From the NCBI GenBank assembly GCA_018466975.1, contig CM031557.1, positions 868,001-932,000 of the forward strand: DNA of 64,000 nt, written 5' to 3'. This DNA comes from Sparassis latifolia (lineage: Eukaryota > Basidiomycota > Agaricomycetes > Polyporales > Sparassidaceae). Position numbers and translations under genes: made by a program. Numbering within the stretch: position 1 is the stretch's first letter; each line of letters opens with the position of its first letter. Below, in pieces: positions 24,814 through 35,708 of this stretch. Under the pieces are notes generated by a model. It ran no database searches, had not been told where the DNA came from, and saw only the letters and a list, made by a program, of their open reading frames with translations.

Positions 24814-25363
24814 TTTAGCGAGACATGATCATGAAACTGCATGAAGAAGACTATGGACATGAAGTGATGTCTCTGATGTATCGGAAAAGAAGTTTTGTCC
24901 GTCTGTAAATATAGGGACTCTCATGGTGTTTTTGGCGTTGGTTTTTACGAGAATGATGACATTGATGATTCGCATTTCGTCGTGATGAGCATCCAGTTGT
25001 ACTAGGTATCGCTGAATGGAAGGTATCGGGTCACGGCGGCTAAAGGCTCGCAGCTTCAATGACACTACGCTAGCGATCATCAGGGAGGGAGAGTTTGTCA
25101 CTGAAAACCTAAGGTCAGGATAAATAGCAAATGGTCACGTAGGGACATACATGTACTGACGCCCCCCGCACATCATTTTTTCTACCCAATACCAAGAACC
25201 ACAAAGCATCACCTTGACCGCGTTGAGGAATACTGCTTTGAACTTCCGAGCAATATGTGCTGCGGTAGGAAGTTGTTACAATTGACATCCACACGATACA
25301 TTACAATGATCCCAAATGGGAACTATATGTTTTCATGCCTGCAGCAGCATCATCTGTTGTGTC
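24814..25363. other. Convergent 3' intergenic region
   Basis: Lies between the 3' ends of sedolisin copy 3 and enoyl-CoA hydratase. No coding sequence supported. Confidence 0.5.
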
Positions 25364-26655
25364 CTACGAGTGGGACCAAGTTGGCTTCCTCTTCTCCGCG
25401 AACGCACCCATACCTAGCACAAGCAAGCATCAGCATTCGCCCACACATTGTCACAACAAAGTGAGCCGCAAAACAAGCAGACGCACCCTCCTTCTGGTCC
25501 TTGGTCGCAAACAGCGCATGGAATAGCCTGCGCTCGGTCTTAAGGCCCTCGTGGAGTGTGCCCTCGTACGCAGCGTTGACGGACTCCTTGCCCGCCTGAA
25601 CCGCAATCGCGCTCTTGCCCGCGATCTGCTCTGCGAGCTTCACCGCGGCGCTAACGACGTCCTCCTCGATGCGCGAGACCACGCCCCACGCGGCAGCCTC
25701 CTCCGCGGAGAAGTTGCGGCCCGTGAGGGTAAGCTCCATCGTGCGCGACTTACCAATGGCGCGGGCGAGGCGCTGGAGAGGAGGGCAACGCAGGTTAGAG
25801 GAAGGCGCTGGGGCAAGAAATGGGGGAGGGATAGACGTGCCTGCGTGCCTCCTCCGCCAGGGATGACCCCGAGGTTGATCTCGGGCTGGCCGAAGACGGC
25901 TGTGGGGGACGCGAGGATGATGTCACACATCAGCGCGAGCTCACAGCCTCCGCCGAGCTGCGCGGGCCGCACGGTCAGTTCATCGTGCTGCGGGAGGAGA
26001 GGAACGCGTACCGCGTAGCCGCTGACGGCGGCGATAACGGGCTTGCGGATGGAAGTCATGTCGGACCAGTTCTCGAGGAACTTGTTCTTGTACACGTTCG
26101 CGTCTGTCGTGAACCATGAGCGAGCGCTGTCGAAGAGCAGTAGATGTCCATGAACGCGAGAGCGATTGGCGAGTTGTAGACGACGCGGTCTTCGACTTCA
26201 GTCACTGGTCGCCGCCAGCTAAACTTCATACAGCGCGGACACCATTACAGCAGTCCCGCTCGCTTGCTCAGCGCGCCTTGCACACGACTGCATTGGTTTA
26301 ACAGCCCGAACTGCGACCACTCACAGTCCTTGTCCTTCATCTCCTTGATATCCGCGCCGGCCGCGAACGCACGCTCGCTCCCAGTGAGCACGAGCGCGCG
26401 AACGTCGTCGTCGCCATCAAACTTCTCGAGCGCAGCATTCAGTTCGAGGAAGAGGGCTGAGGAGAGCGCGTTGAGAGCCTTCGGGCGGTTGAGGGTGATC
26501 TGGCCGACGCCGGAGGCGGGCCGGGAGATGAGGATGTGCTCGTACTGGGTCTCGGTAGACATGAGCCGGATGACTTGCAGGCGGGGCGCAGCGAAGCGCA
26601 CGGCGGTGGTAGGGCTGGCGCGAAGGGCGGTGGCGGTGAGGCGGAGAAGAGACAT
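25364..26655 (-). CDS. Enoyl-CoA hydratase, mitochondrial (ECHS1-type crotonase)
   Basis: Hydrates trans-2-enoyl-CoA to L-3-hydroxyacyl-CoA in fatty-acid and branched-chain amino-acid breakdown. Exons read from the right: 26655-26325, 26103-26012, 25957-25841, 25772-25487 and 25413-25364, giving 291 residues, as in mammalian ECHS1. The first 33 residues are Arg/Ala/Leu-rich without acids, a likely mitochondrial presequence. Then come [20 protein letters not shown], the acyl-CoA pocket [12 protein letters not shown], and [15 protein letters not shown] with catalytic Glu at about 147. [18 protein letters not shown] carries the second Glu at about 167. These correspond to rat Glu144 and Glu164. 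Intron 1 is unusually long (221 nt). Intron 3 must be GC-AG, with donor CAG|GCACGT, because no GT donor keeps the [13 protein letters not shown] junction in frame. Ends in [10 protein letters not shown], typical of the family. Confidence 0.93.
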
Positions 26656-27773
26656 TTCGCTGCAAGTGTTGGGCTCGTCGCCGAGCGTCTCATTCTTATA
26701 TCGCTGAGCAATGCGTCCGGGCCCGGCTGCTACTTCTCCCGTATACATTCCACGCCTTTAGTTTGCGCTCTCGGCGAACGCGTTTCGTTGTGTGTATTCA
26801 TTTTCTGTTCTGCGAAAGCAGTGGTAACCCACTATTAGTATTTCGAGTTGGAGAGACAGATCGTCTACGGGTCGGTCTCACAGCAAAGGTGCTACAATGG
26901 TTTGAGTATCCTATACTAATGGGTGTCCAGCCTGAAGAACACGCACAGGCTTTCCGCACAACAGTAGACTGTCAGTAGACTCATCGAGGACGAGGAAAGA
27001 CGCGCTTTGTGGGGCCCCAAACAACACGTGTGTACGGTACACACAGTTGCGATCGCACGGTACGAGCCGAGAGACACTGCCAGGTGTCCTCGAACTTCAA
27101 ACATATCGTGATGTTAGAATACAATTCAGTACAGGTACAAGAAAATTCGACTTCGGCATCATTCGATAAGTATGTCATTCACACTCGCTAGAAAATCAAG
27201 GAATCGTATCTTCTTACATCATGCACCCGTGGTGCTGCTCATGATATGTGCCAATATTGGCCAACGATATGTACCGTTCGTCACAAGTGCAATATGTATG
27301 TAGCTGTCTTGAAATTAATCTGTCGAGTGGAACTTACATGAAACACACTTTAGTCCATCAAATACCTCAAATATCGCATAACGGCCGAAGAAATTTTGTG
27401 TCGCTTACTCGCGGGCCCTGCTCCCTCCCATGTCGAAACTCAGGCGCGAAGTGCAATGAAGGAAGACCGTTGAAAATTTAAAGCGAATTCGTCGGTGAGC
27501 GGACGACGGACGCACACGGCGAAGATGGAGCAATACTCACCATCTCAATCTCTGTGTGACGGCAAATGTGCGGGAGACGTGGTGTGATACCATACACTCA
27601 AATTCACAAGTCCGCATACATATGCGATCTACACAGCAGCTTCTAGCGGGCAGAAACACAGGTCAGAGGCTCAACGAGAATCAGATCACAGCCATTACGA
27701 CGGTCACATTCATGACCACAAGAGTGTATCACATACAGCGAAGAGTTCGGGGATGTCCTTGTCTCACTCAGAG
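26656..27773. other. Intergenic; no supported gene
   Basis: Promoter side of enoyl-CoA hydratase and 3' side of the Hikeshi gene. A 122-codon frame at 27556-27924 runs into the Hikeshi gene on the opposite strand and is a shadow. Confidence 0.5.
26695..26700 (-). promoter_or_regulatory. Possible TATA box of enoyl-CoA hydratase
   Basis: GATATAAGAATG on the minus strand, 40 bases before the start codon. Confidence 0.35.
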
Positions 27774-28495
27774 TCACTCTCCCCTCTCTAAAAACCCTAT
27801 TCCCGTATTCCGGACCTTGTTCACGAAAGACTCATACCACCGCGCGATGACGGCCAAGGGCACCATGCTCTCCGGGGCGAGTGCCGCGCTCCCGCCCGAG
27901 CCCGCGACGAAGCTCGCGATGTAGTTGAAGAGGTGCTTCACGATCCGCTCCGCGAGGAACGTCGAGTCTGGTGACTGCGCGGGCCTTGCGAGTGCCGAGG
28001 GGAGGTTGGCGACCTCCTGCATGATGACGGAGAGTGGCTCGATTGCGATCCCGAGGATGGCTGTGACATCTGCGGATGCGTTGTCGGCTAGTGGCCGCCC
28101 TGTGAAGGCGTCGTGCGCTAGGGACGAGGATGCGGAGAAGGTGCCCCGCAGACGGAAGATGGCCGATGGTTTGTCGTTGGACAACCTGGGGAGCGTTGAG
28201 CGTTCTTACGCACGCAAAGAGAGGACTGCTCACATTCCCAGAAGCTGGAACCCTCTCCCTGGCCAATGGAAGTGTACTGTCGCTCCATAGCCTTCAGGAA
28301 AGGGCACTGCGTCGAAACACACGCGAGTCAACGAATAACGTGGAGATCGTTCGCCAGCCACCGACCATTTCCAAGGAGGAACACGCAAATGTGGTTGATG
28401 GTGCTGGCGGCTGGTAGCTCAAAAATTGCATGCGTGTCATCGACCTGTTGAAGATTTGTTTGGAGAAGGCGGCCAGCGACCAAGCAGCCGAACAT
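27774..28495 (-). CDS. Hikeshi / Opi10 (DUF775), Hsp70 nuclear-import carrier
   Basis: Hikeshi proteins carry Hsp70 into the nucleus under heat stress; the yeast homologue is Opi10. Exons read from the right: 28495-28366, 28306-28234 and 28185-27774, giving 204 residues (human Hikeshi has 197). The N-terminal domain reads MFGCLVAGRLLQTNLQQVD, FELPAASTINHICVFLLGN, VPFPEGYGATVHFHWPG and GFQLLGMLSNDKPSAIFRLR. The C-terminal domain has LGIAIEPLSVI, AERIVKHLFNYIASF and VIARWYESFVNK, ending RNTGIGFLER. All are family signatures. The linker is longer and more Ala/Ser-rich than in animals. Both introns are about 50-60 nt and phase-correct. Confidence 0.93.
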
Positions 28496-29084
28496 TGTGG
28501 AGAGTATGAAGATGAAAGATTTGGCCGAGTGTGGAGAATCTTGAGCACTGCCAGGATAATGTTCAGGTTATATAGTACCGACTCCAACTTTATATTATGG
28601 CGACGTAGCCATGAACGTGAGCAGAACATTCGAGCATCTTGCCACTTCAGCCAGTCAACGAGGCCTATACTGTACGGTCGTCGATTGAACCAACTTGAGA
28701 AACGTGCTGCTGACGTCGGCTGCCACAGTCATGGTCTTGTGCCGTCCCTTCACCACCATCGCCATCCTCTTACGCGTCTGGGAAAAGATGAGACGGAAGT
28801 ATTAGAAGAGTCAGATCGCTCAGTCTCCGACTCTCCGGAGCCGACGAGAGGCGGATTACTCAGGTGGAGGCGGCGGCGAAACGCTCATTTGCACCTTGTC
28901 ACCAACCGCCATGGACCATGCACGAACTTATGAACTGCAAATTCTCCCCTCTTCCAAAGCCTGGGTCACTTTTGAGACATCTCTCAATGTCGGACGTGAG
29001 TTACATGATACAGATATCTGCAAGCCGGGCGGGCTAATCGTTGTGTGGACGGTTCGCCGTGTTCTGAAGGACAAACCGGTGTAT
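28496..29084. other. Divergent promoter region (Hikeshi / F-box gene)
   Basis: Plus-strand open frames run through here into the F-box gene, but nothing upstream of 29085 resembles the family. Treated as promoter and 5'UTR. Confidence 0.45.
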
Positions 29085-31182
29085 ATGCCGTTACAAACCC
29101 TGCCCGCAGATATTCTTTTCGAAGTTGCAAGATACCTTGCCAACACTGATGTCCTTCACCTGAGCGTCACGGTGAGCCCCGCAGCCAACGCTCCGGCCCA
29201 ACACGCTGACCGCACACAGTCATGGACGGTCTACGCGAAGCTGATCCCAGCCATCTACGCTGTCGTGGACCTGCGTGGTGCCGGGCAGTGCAATCACACG
29301 CTGTCCATGCTCCAGCGTTACCCCCACGTCGCCCGCCACGTCCGGCGCCTGGTCGTCCGCCCCGAGCGCAGGAACCGGCACGACTCCCTACCGCACGTCC
29401 GCGAGTGGGACAAGGCCGGCATGGTCTCGCGCCTCGTCGTCACCACCGCGCGGTACATGGATGTGCTGCAGGCCTTTGAGTGGGACGGCGAGGACATGCT
29501 CCCCGACGACAGGATGTGGGTCGAGCTGCGCCTCCGGTGAGTTCCCGGGTCCTGTTCCCGTGTTCTGAAGGCCCGTGCGCGATCTCTGTCTACGTGCAAA
29601 AGCCTATCGGTATCGCTGCACTAGGTTAGAGTTTCGACGTGCAGCTCTGCCGAAGTGGATCCGTGCCGCCCAGAGCGCGCCTGTGTAGCGTCCAGTGTAC
29701 TCATACCCGCCCTGTGGTAGTTGTCCGCTTCTGAAAAGCATTGGTGTCTCTCTCGGGTGTTTCCTGCCTCGTCCCACCAGCAATGTACGTCATTTATCCC
29801 TCTTGTTTGCATAATCCTAACGATCATACAGTTGTTCCAATTCAACGGTCTCGTTAGTTTCTCATTGACTATGAAAGATGGATTCTATGCGCACCAACTA
29901 CACGTTCCTTCTCGAGGTCGGTAGTTTAGTTCAATCACGTATTCCCCCGAATAACGCGTCATTTCGCTTACAGAAAGCGAACCGTTGTTCACCCGGCTTT
30001 TGGACATGCTCACACGACGCTGTCCTGACCTGGAGTCCCTGTCGATTGCGGGGACGTCGAACGAAATTGCAGACGCAAGCCTCTTCTGGTCCGCGCGTTG
30101 GCCCCGCCTGCGTCTCCTCGAGCTCGGAGACGTTATTTCTGCCCCAGAACCTTTCCTTACATTCCTCGAAGCCCACCCTACACTCGAGGGCCTGTACTTA
30201 CTTGGTCGTCCGAGAGCCTTGCCCGACTTCGTGACGCTCAACAGAGAGACCTTACCGTCCCTGTGCGACTTTGCCGGCTCTCTAGATACCCTTCGCGCGC
30301 TACTGGAGCGTGGCCAGACTGGACCGACTTCGCCTCCTTCGCCGCTCGCCAAGAACCTTCACCGACTATGCGTTCCGGACCCCATGCAGCTCCGCGAGCT
30401 CACTCCGCTCACGATCGCATGTGCTCGTTGACCTGCAAGGGCTCACGTCTCTGGAGCTTACCTTCGCGCCTCACAGCGGACACGACAGCAACAGCGCATT
30501 CCGCACCATCGTAGCCGCGTGTCCGCAGCTGCTCAACCTTAAGCTCACTTGCGTGTGCAAGCCATCTTTCTACCTGGTGGGTATTCCTATTCACGTCGCC
30601 ATCTTTTGCTCAATATTTCCTCTGCAGGAATCCTTCTCCCGCTCTCTTCGCAACCTCACGCGCCTGCGCACATTCGCGCTCACGATAGTCCCCTTCGCGG
30701 GCGAGGAACCGATGTATGCCGGCGCGGCGCGCATGGCGTTGGCGAACCCGCGGCTGCACTCATTCTCCATCGCCTACATCCCGTACCACACAACGCCGCG
30801 CCCGCTGCCCCGCACACTCGAGCGCGCCAACTTCGAGCTCCTCGTTGACACGTACGGCATACCCGTCGGGCTGCGCATATGCGAGTGGCGAGCGCGCCTG
30901 CCGCCCTGGAAGGCGGTCGCGCTCGTGTGGGACGCTGGAGGGCGGGGGAGGCTCGCGGGGTGGCGCAGCAGCAGGCGGGGATGGACCCGCCAGTGGGTGA
31001 ATGACCTCCGTCAGAGCGGCCATCCTGATGCGACGGGCAGGGGCTGGGCGGAGCTTCTGCTGGAGCGCAGTCCTGCCGGCGAGGAGGCGCGGATGCTGAT
31101 GTTCTGCTTTATCCTGGTCGTGCTAATAGCGCTCAGCATTACGGGAAGGGTGATAGACGATACTTACAATAATAGCAGGTAA
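29085..31182 (+). CDS. F-box protein with leucine-rich-like region and C-terminal hydrophobic anchor; one frame break
   Basis: Probable SCF-type substrate adaptor of the large basidiomycete F-box family. Exons are 29085-29171, 29220-29536, 29721-29784, 29832-29916, 29974-30576 and 30628-31182. The start MPLQTLPADILFEVARYLAN is a clear F-box. Downstream come LFQFNGLVSFSLTMKDGFY, RRCPDLESLSIAGTS, RWPRLRLLELGDV and NLHRLCVPDPMQLRELTPL. Between about 30380 and 30425 the frame must slip by one base to continue as VLVDLQGLTSLELTF. I found no intron that explains this, so it is a frameshift or a sequence error. The last intron (51 nt) has no in-frame stop, but splicing it restores KPSFYLESFSRSLR. 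The C-terminus has SPAGEEARMLMFCFILVVLI, a probable membrane segment. Confidence 0.75.
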
Positions 31183-31557
31183 TTGAAATTTCATGACCAT
31201 ATTTATTCGATATTTCCTGGATTCCACACACTCCGTACTTAGCGTCTGATATGTATTCCATCTTTATGATAACGCCGTAGATTTAATGCATTTTACGATC
31301 CACCGGCAGCACAGGAGGGCGCACAGGCGGCCAAAGTGGAGCTAGCTATTCGACCTGAAGTGACATTTCTGGGACGTTTTTGGACTCGTCTTGGGTGCAC
31401 GCTGGAATACTTAATGCAACCTCCCTAAATACGAAGCAAGGCAAGTGACTATGCGGACGACGGTGAGTCTTATTCAGCGCTCATTCGGTTAAGATGCAAA
31501 TGGCTGGAGATACCCTATCTTGCGAGATATCTCAACGGACAAGGACTTATCCTACCC
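31183..31557. other. Convergent 3' intergenic region
   Basis: No coding sequence supported. Confidence 0.5.
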
Positions 31558-32452
31558 CTACTGGAAGAAAGAACGCACATATGCAACGTACTCCTGGTCA
31601 TTCTTTGACCCGTACCTCACCTTGATAAAGCTATGCTCATAATCTCCCACAAAATACCGCAGTCGATCCGTACCGTCTGTCGCCGCTTCGAATATCGCCT
31701 GCGCAACGTCCTTGGCCTCGGTCCCCTTCGCCACACTCAACTTTCCAATCGCCTCCATGGACTTGTCCATGAACGCGCCGTAGTCTGGCATGAGCGCGGC
31801 GTCCAAGGCAGCGGACGACCTCGCGCGGGCGCTGAAGCTCGTCTCGCCGATCCCGTCATGCGGGACAACCAACTTGACGAACACGCCCTGGCTCGCGAGC
31901 TCGATCGCGAGAGCCTCCGTGAAGCCCTCCAGTGCGAACTTGCTCGCGGCGTACGTCGACATCATCGGCATGCCAGAGTACCCCACGCCGGAGCTGACGT
32001 TGATGATCCCGCCTTTCTTGTGCTTGCGGAAGTGCGGGAGCACAGCGCGCGTCACGTCCATCAGGCCTGCACGGTATCAACCACTGTTCCCCCAAATCGG
32101 AGGCGACGTGCGCGTATACTCACCAAATAGGTTGACGTCGAACTGCTCCTGTATCTTCTCGCGCGGCGTCATCTCGAAGAGCCCGAGCTGGCCGTACCCT
32201 GCGTTGTTCAGGAGCACGTCAATCGAGCCAAACTTGGCGAGAGCAGCGTCAACGGCAGGACGCGATGCTGGCCAGGTCCTGCACGTCGAGGCGGAGGATG
32301 AGCATGCGGCCCGAGGCGAGCTCCTTGAGCTCGGTGTCCTTCTCCGGGGTGCGCATCGTCGCGACGACGTTCCAGCCCTTCTCGAAGAAGAGCCTGGCAG
32401 AAGCGAGCCCGATGCCAGAGCTGGCACCTGTGATGAAGATGGTGTTGACCAT
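31558..32452 (-). pseudogene. Short-chain dehydrogenase/reductase (SDR A), one frameshift
   Basis: Exons 32452-32124 and 32066-31558 have the same structure as SDR B and C. The Rossmann motif TGASSGIG follows the start, then NNAG, the catalytic Ser in NVSSGVG and YAASK. One extra base at about 32251-32262, compared with B and C, changes SIAPAVDAALAKFG into SIASCR followed by a stop. Exon 1 is 329 nt instead of 328. Without that base the product would be 278 residues, closest to SDR B. The substrate cannot be inferred; classical SDRs of this size oxidise or reduce alcohols and ketones with NAD(P). It may be dead or carry a sequence error. Confidence 0.8.
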
Positions 32453-33338
32453 GTCTGATGCTGTGTTACCCGGCGAAGATCCTGAATTCGCGTGCGATCA
32501 CTCACCGATCTCTGTTCAATTGAGAGAGGACGTGATTGGATTCTATGATCAAGTGAGTGGGAATGTATTCATTCTCTGTAGTCTCCGGGCTTATATGCTG
32601 GAATAGCTCAGCAAATTCTGCGACTATTACAAAGGAACGACTGTCTTCCTGCTGCTGACAGGTAACTGAGGCTGTATCTAATGAGCCTAGTTCTACGATG
32701 GCGGCGGCGGATGCGTCAGCACGAGCCGTAGCGCTATCGGGTGCCCTGGACAAGCCCTGGACACGAAGTAGTCCAGGTGTTGTCCGCGATATTGAGCAGT
32801 TCGGCAAAGCCCGCGAATTGATCATGGCAGGGGATGGCTGAAGCTACAGGCAAAGTGATTTTATTTATTTGAGTCCATCTCTAACGTACCGCTATCGAGC
32901 CGTAAGCTGCTGACGAGAAAAATCTACTTCCGTGGGCGAGGGCTCGGGTGTGAAGATGTCGCAGAGAACTGGGTAACTTGCATGTCACGAGGTGGTCGGA
33001 CTGCATATGTCTGCACATTTACTACAGCGTTAATACCACTTTCAATTCATTGCGCTGGGCAGGGTTTTTTTTCCCGGTTTGGTGACATAAGGATTGTAGG
33101 GATGTTGAACTCACAGAGATTTAACTGACTTGATTAACTATTACATAGGAACTTGATTAATGCAGACTATAATATGCGGAGATGGAGAAGAGACTCCAGA
33201 GTCGGTGAAGACTCCCGATGATGCTAAATAGGAAGAAAACAACGCCATGCTGGATGTAAAAGCTGCCTTACGGTACTCTCGACAAATGCATTCTCTGTCA
33301 GACGGAAACGTGGTTCGATGCGCTCCAAGGGGACATCG
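32453..33338. other. Intergenic; SDR A promoter and spacer
   Basis: Apart from the SDR A promoter core, no supported gene. A possible 5'UTR intron, GTGAGTGATCGC to GCATCAG, lies immediately upstream of the SDR A start and has a counterpart in SDR B. Confidence 0.45.
32591..32597 (-). promoter_or_regulatory. Conserved promoter core of SDR A
   Basis: On the minus strand AGCATATAAGCCCGGAGACT, nearly identical to the block upstream of SDR B (AGCATATAAGCACGGAGACT). It includes a TATA box about 140 bases before the start codon. Confidence 0.6.
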
Positions 33339-35264
33339 CTACGGAGCCCAAGAGATGTCCAACACTCCCCAATCCTCCTCCATCAATGACATCGCCTCCA
33401 CCTTGGAGACTCTCCGACATCCGCTGATGTGAACAGAGATGATACTGGAGGGCTTCGCAACCCCGAACGAATTCCAACCTGGCATGAAGCTACCATTGGG
33501 AGATGCGGGAGTAGGCAACGATAGGACAGGACTGTTGGGGTTTTGGAGGGCCCTCCGCTTGAGTGGCTTCATCAGCCTAGCAGGAGTAGTAGAGGCACTG
33601 CTCTCTGGGGTTGAGGCAGCCATCATCGACTGCGCCTTCCTGGCCTGCACGACCGCACTCAGACAACTGAATTTGACATCCGCACAAAAGGTTAGAATCA
33701 GATGCGTGAGGCGGGGGCAGGTCCAGCTCCTCTGCGTCTTAACATGAGAATTCCTACACGAGCCGCCGGACAAGTGGCACAGAACTTCTCCAGCTCCGTG
33801 GCACGATTCGATGTAGAGCAGCGTCAGCGATGGCATGTATCTGAGCATGGAGATGGTGTTCTCGGCATCTAGATCAAACCAGATGAGCTTCAAGCTAGTG
33901 AGATGCGGCAGGCGCGGATCGTGGAAAATAGATTCGAGGCGAGGGAGTTGAGGAGATGAAGATTCGATCAGCGAGAACACGTCGCGGGACATATTCAGCT
34001 TCCTGAGTGCAGGTAACTGTATCTTCTTTAGAGCAGCTAGGCTCTCAGCATCACGACAGTTTACAAAAAGCTCCTCGAGCTTCGCCAACGTGATGACCGG
34101 CGAGGTCTGCAGACCAGATATCGGGGGAGAGTTGGAGGGCAAGAGGACTTGCTCGAACATCTGTGTCCACTGCTTTCTACGATTGCCGAGAAAGAGGTGG
34201 AGCTCTTGGAGAGATGGCATCTCAATGTAGATAAAGAGTAACCACATGTCACCTGGAGGCACGAGTCGCCACTTGAAAGAACGAAGATGAGGAAGCACGA
34301 TGGGTTTCACTTGCAGTTTCGCGAAACGGCTTCCAGGAGGGATATCACAGTCGCCAGAGGCACCAGATCCTACTTCGACGTAGACATCTATGAGCGGAAC
34401 AGCTTCCATAAACAGTTGTTCAAGGTTCTGCGAGCGGTGGAGCAGAGGCAGGAGATTCGATAGACGTAGGCCTCTATGCCCAAAATGCCAGCTTTCCTTC
34501 GAGAAGTCTAAATTAATGGTACACAGAGCGGGGAAGTACACGGGGGGCAACTCGGAGGGCGCTACACCGTGCAGGTGAAGATATGACAGGCGAGAAAGTG
34601 CATCTATCGTGGGCCGCACAAGAGATTGGGCATCTGGAATACCCCTGGCTGTCCCATCCCGAGCAAGGCTGAGGGTTTCTAGGTGAGGAAACGGAGATTC
34701 GTGGTTGATGAGTTCTAGGAGAAACTCCAGAAAGTTCGTTCCCGACCAAATAACAGATCGCCAACGAGAGGACGACTTTCGGATGTCAGATCGAGCACTG
34801 GCAAGTGGAAACGCGCCTTCAGACAAGGGGAAAGGCTCTGTACCGATGATGTCAATGGGTACCTGGTTGGAGCGAGTGAAGAAAGCCCTCGCTGGTTCGG
34901 ATTTTCTCACACAAATGAGAGACCAAAGGGCAGATGTCGACAGGGCAAGTTCCCGCCACTGGTGGCAGACGTGCGACAGAATGACTGGTCCTTTGTGGAA
35001 CACCAGATTACGCGGGGGATGGATAACTTCCTCTTCTGACCAGTTAACGAAGTGGAGAAAGATTTCAGTGAGCAACTCCGGGGGCAACCATTTGATAGGA
35101 TATCTCCTATACTTGAGCGCGCTGAGCTCTCTTTCCACCGTGTTCTTCTGCTCTAGCACAAAGCCGAGAAGCCTCCTTGCCTCGGTCTCGCGGCACTGGA
35201 GGTCCATAAACTTGGATTCAAGAGCGAGAATCTCCGCGTCTAATGCAGCCGTGTCGCACGACAT
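33339..35264 (-). CDS. Long F-box-like protein with N-terminal coiled coil, single exon
   Basis: An uninterrupted 641-residue frame starting at the ATG at 35264. Residues 1-50 are a heptad-like coiled coil (ALDAEILALESKFMDLQ, EQKNTVERELSAL). The F-box follows, YPIKWLPPELLTEIFLHFV, then VILSHVCHQWRELALSTSAL, the arrangement typical of the agaricomycete F-box-like family. The middle has Leu-rich segments (LPALRKLNMSRDV, LPHLTSLKLIWFD, MPSLTLLYIESCHG) suggesting LRR-like folds. The C-terminus carries a low-complexity Ser/Pro region and ends ISVHISGCRRVSKVEAMSL. Probably an SCF ubiquitin-ligase adaptor of unknown target. Lack of introns is common in this family. Confidence 0.85.
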   Translation of the reverse strand: MSCDTAALDAEILALESKFMDLQCRETEARRLLGFVLEQKNTVERELSALKYRRYPIKWLPPELLTEIFLHFVNWSEEEVIHPPRNLVFHKGPVILSHVCHQWRELALSTSALWSLICVRKSEPARAFFTRSNQVPIDIIGTEPFPLSEGAFPLASARSDIRKSSSRWRSVIWSGTNFLEFLLELINHESPFPHLETLSLARDGTARGIPDAQSLVRPTIDALSRLSYLHLHGVAPSELPPVYFPALCTINLDFSKESWHFGHRGLRLSNLLPLLHRSQNLEQLFMEAVPLIDVYVEVGSGASGDCDIPPGSRFAKLQVKPIVLPHLRSFKWRLVPPGDMWLLFIYIEMPSLQELHLFLGNRRKQWTQMFEQVLLPSNSPPISGLQTSPVITLAKLEELFVNCRDAESLAALKKIQLPALRKLNMSRDVFSLIESSSPQLPRLESIFHDPRLPHLTSLKLIWFDLDAENTISMLRYMPSLTLLYIESCHGAGEVLCHLSGGSCRNSHVKTQRSWTCPRLTHLILTFCADVKFSCLSAVVQARKAQSMMAASTPESSASTTPARLMKPLKRRALQNPNSPVLSLPTPASPNGSFMPGWNSFGVAKPSSIISVHISGCRRVSKVEAMSLMEEDWGVLDISWAP

Positions 35265-35708
35265 CCTGGCCTCGCGGCTACTGAGAAAGGAAAATGTACC
35301 ACCGTCAGCACACGAGACTTACAATTCGCTGCCTATCACGCACCTAGTACTTCCTCGTCTTTACCTATGAACGCTCACGCAAAAGTATTGAGAACAAGTG
35401 ACGTGTCACGGTACCCTACGAGCGTCGACGCGTCAACAACGGGAAGCTGAACTTAGTTCTTGTCCAGATACGGAAGAACACCGCTCGGTTACAGTAAGTC
35501 ACGCAGTACTCAGTTCTGCGATGAGTATAATGTTGACCAGGACAGAGCCGAAAGAATGGACGCTGTCATCACCTGAGACGTGTTATGCTACGTTGGCAGT
35601 TCACGAGTAGCAGTTCACGAGTTGCTCGCTCTTGCGCGAACGCGGCACAGCACGCGAATACAGTAAAACATTCGAGACAGGTACAACATGCATAGACAAT
35701 AAATAGCA
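35265..35708. other. Intergenic; F-box promoter and AP-1 mu 3' side
   Basis: No gene. Contains a short direct duplication, GCAGTTCACGAGT, twice in succession near 35597-35622. Confidence 0.5.

Noticed and set aside
27831..28266. 144-codon minus-strand frame overlapping the Hikeshi gene
   Set aside because: Alternative frame of the same strand. Hikeshi signatures are all in the other frame.
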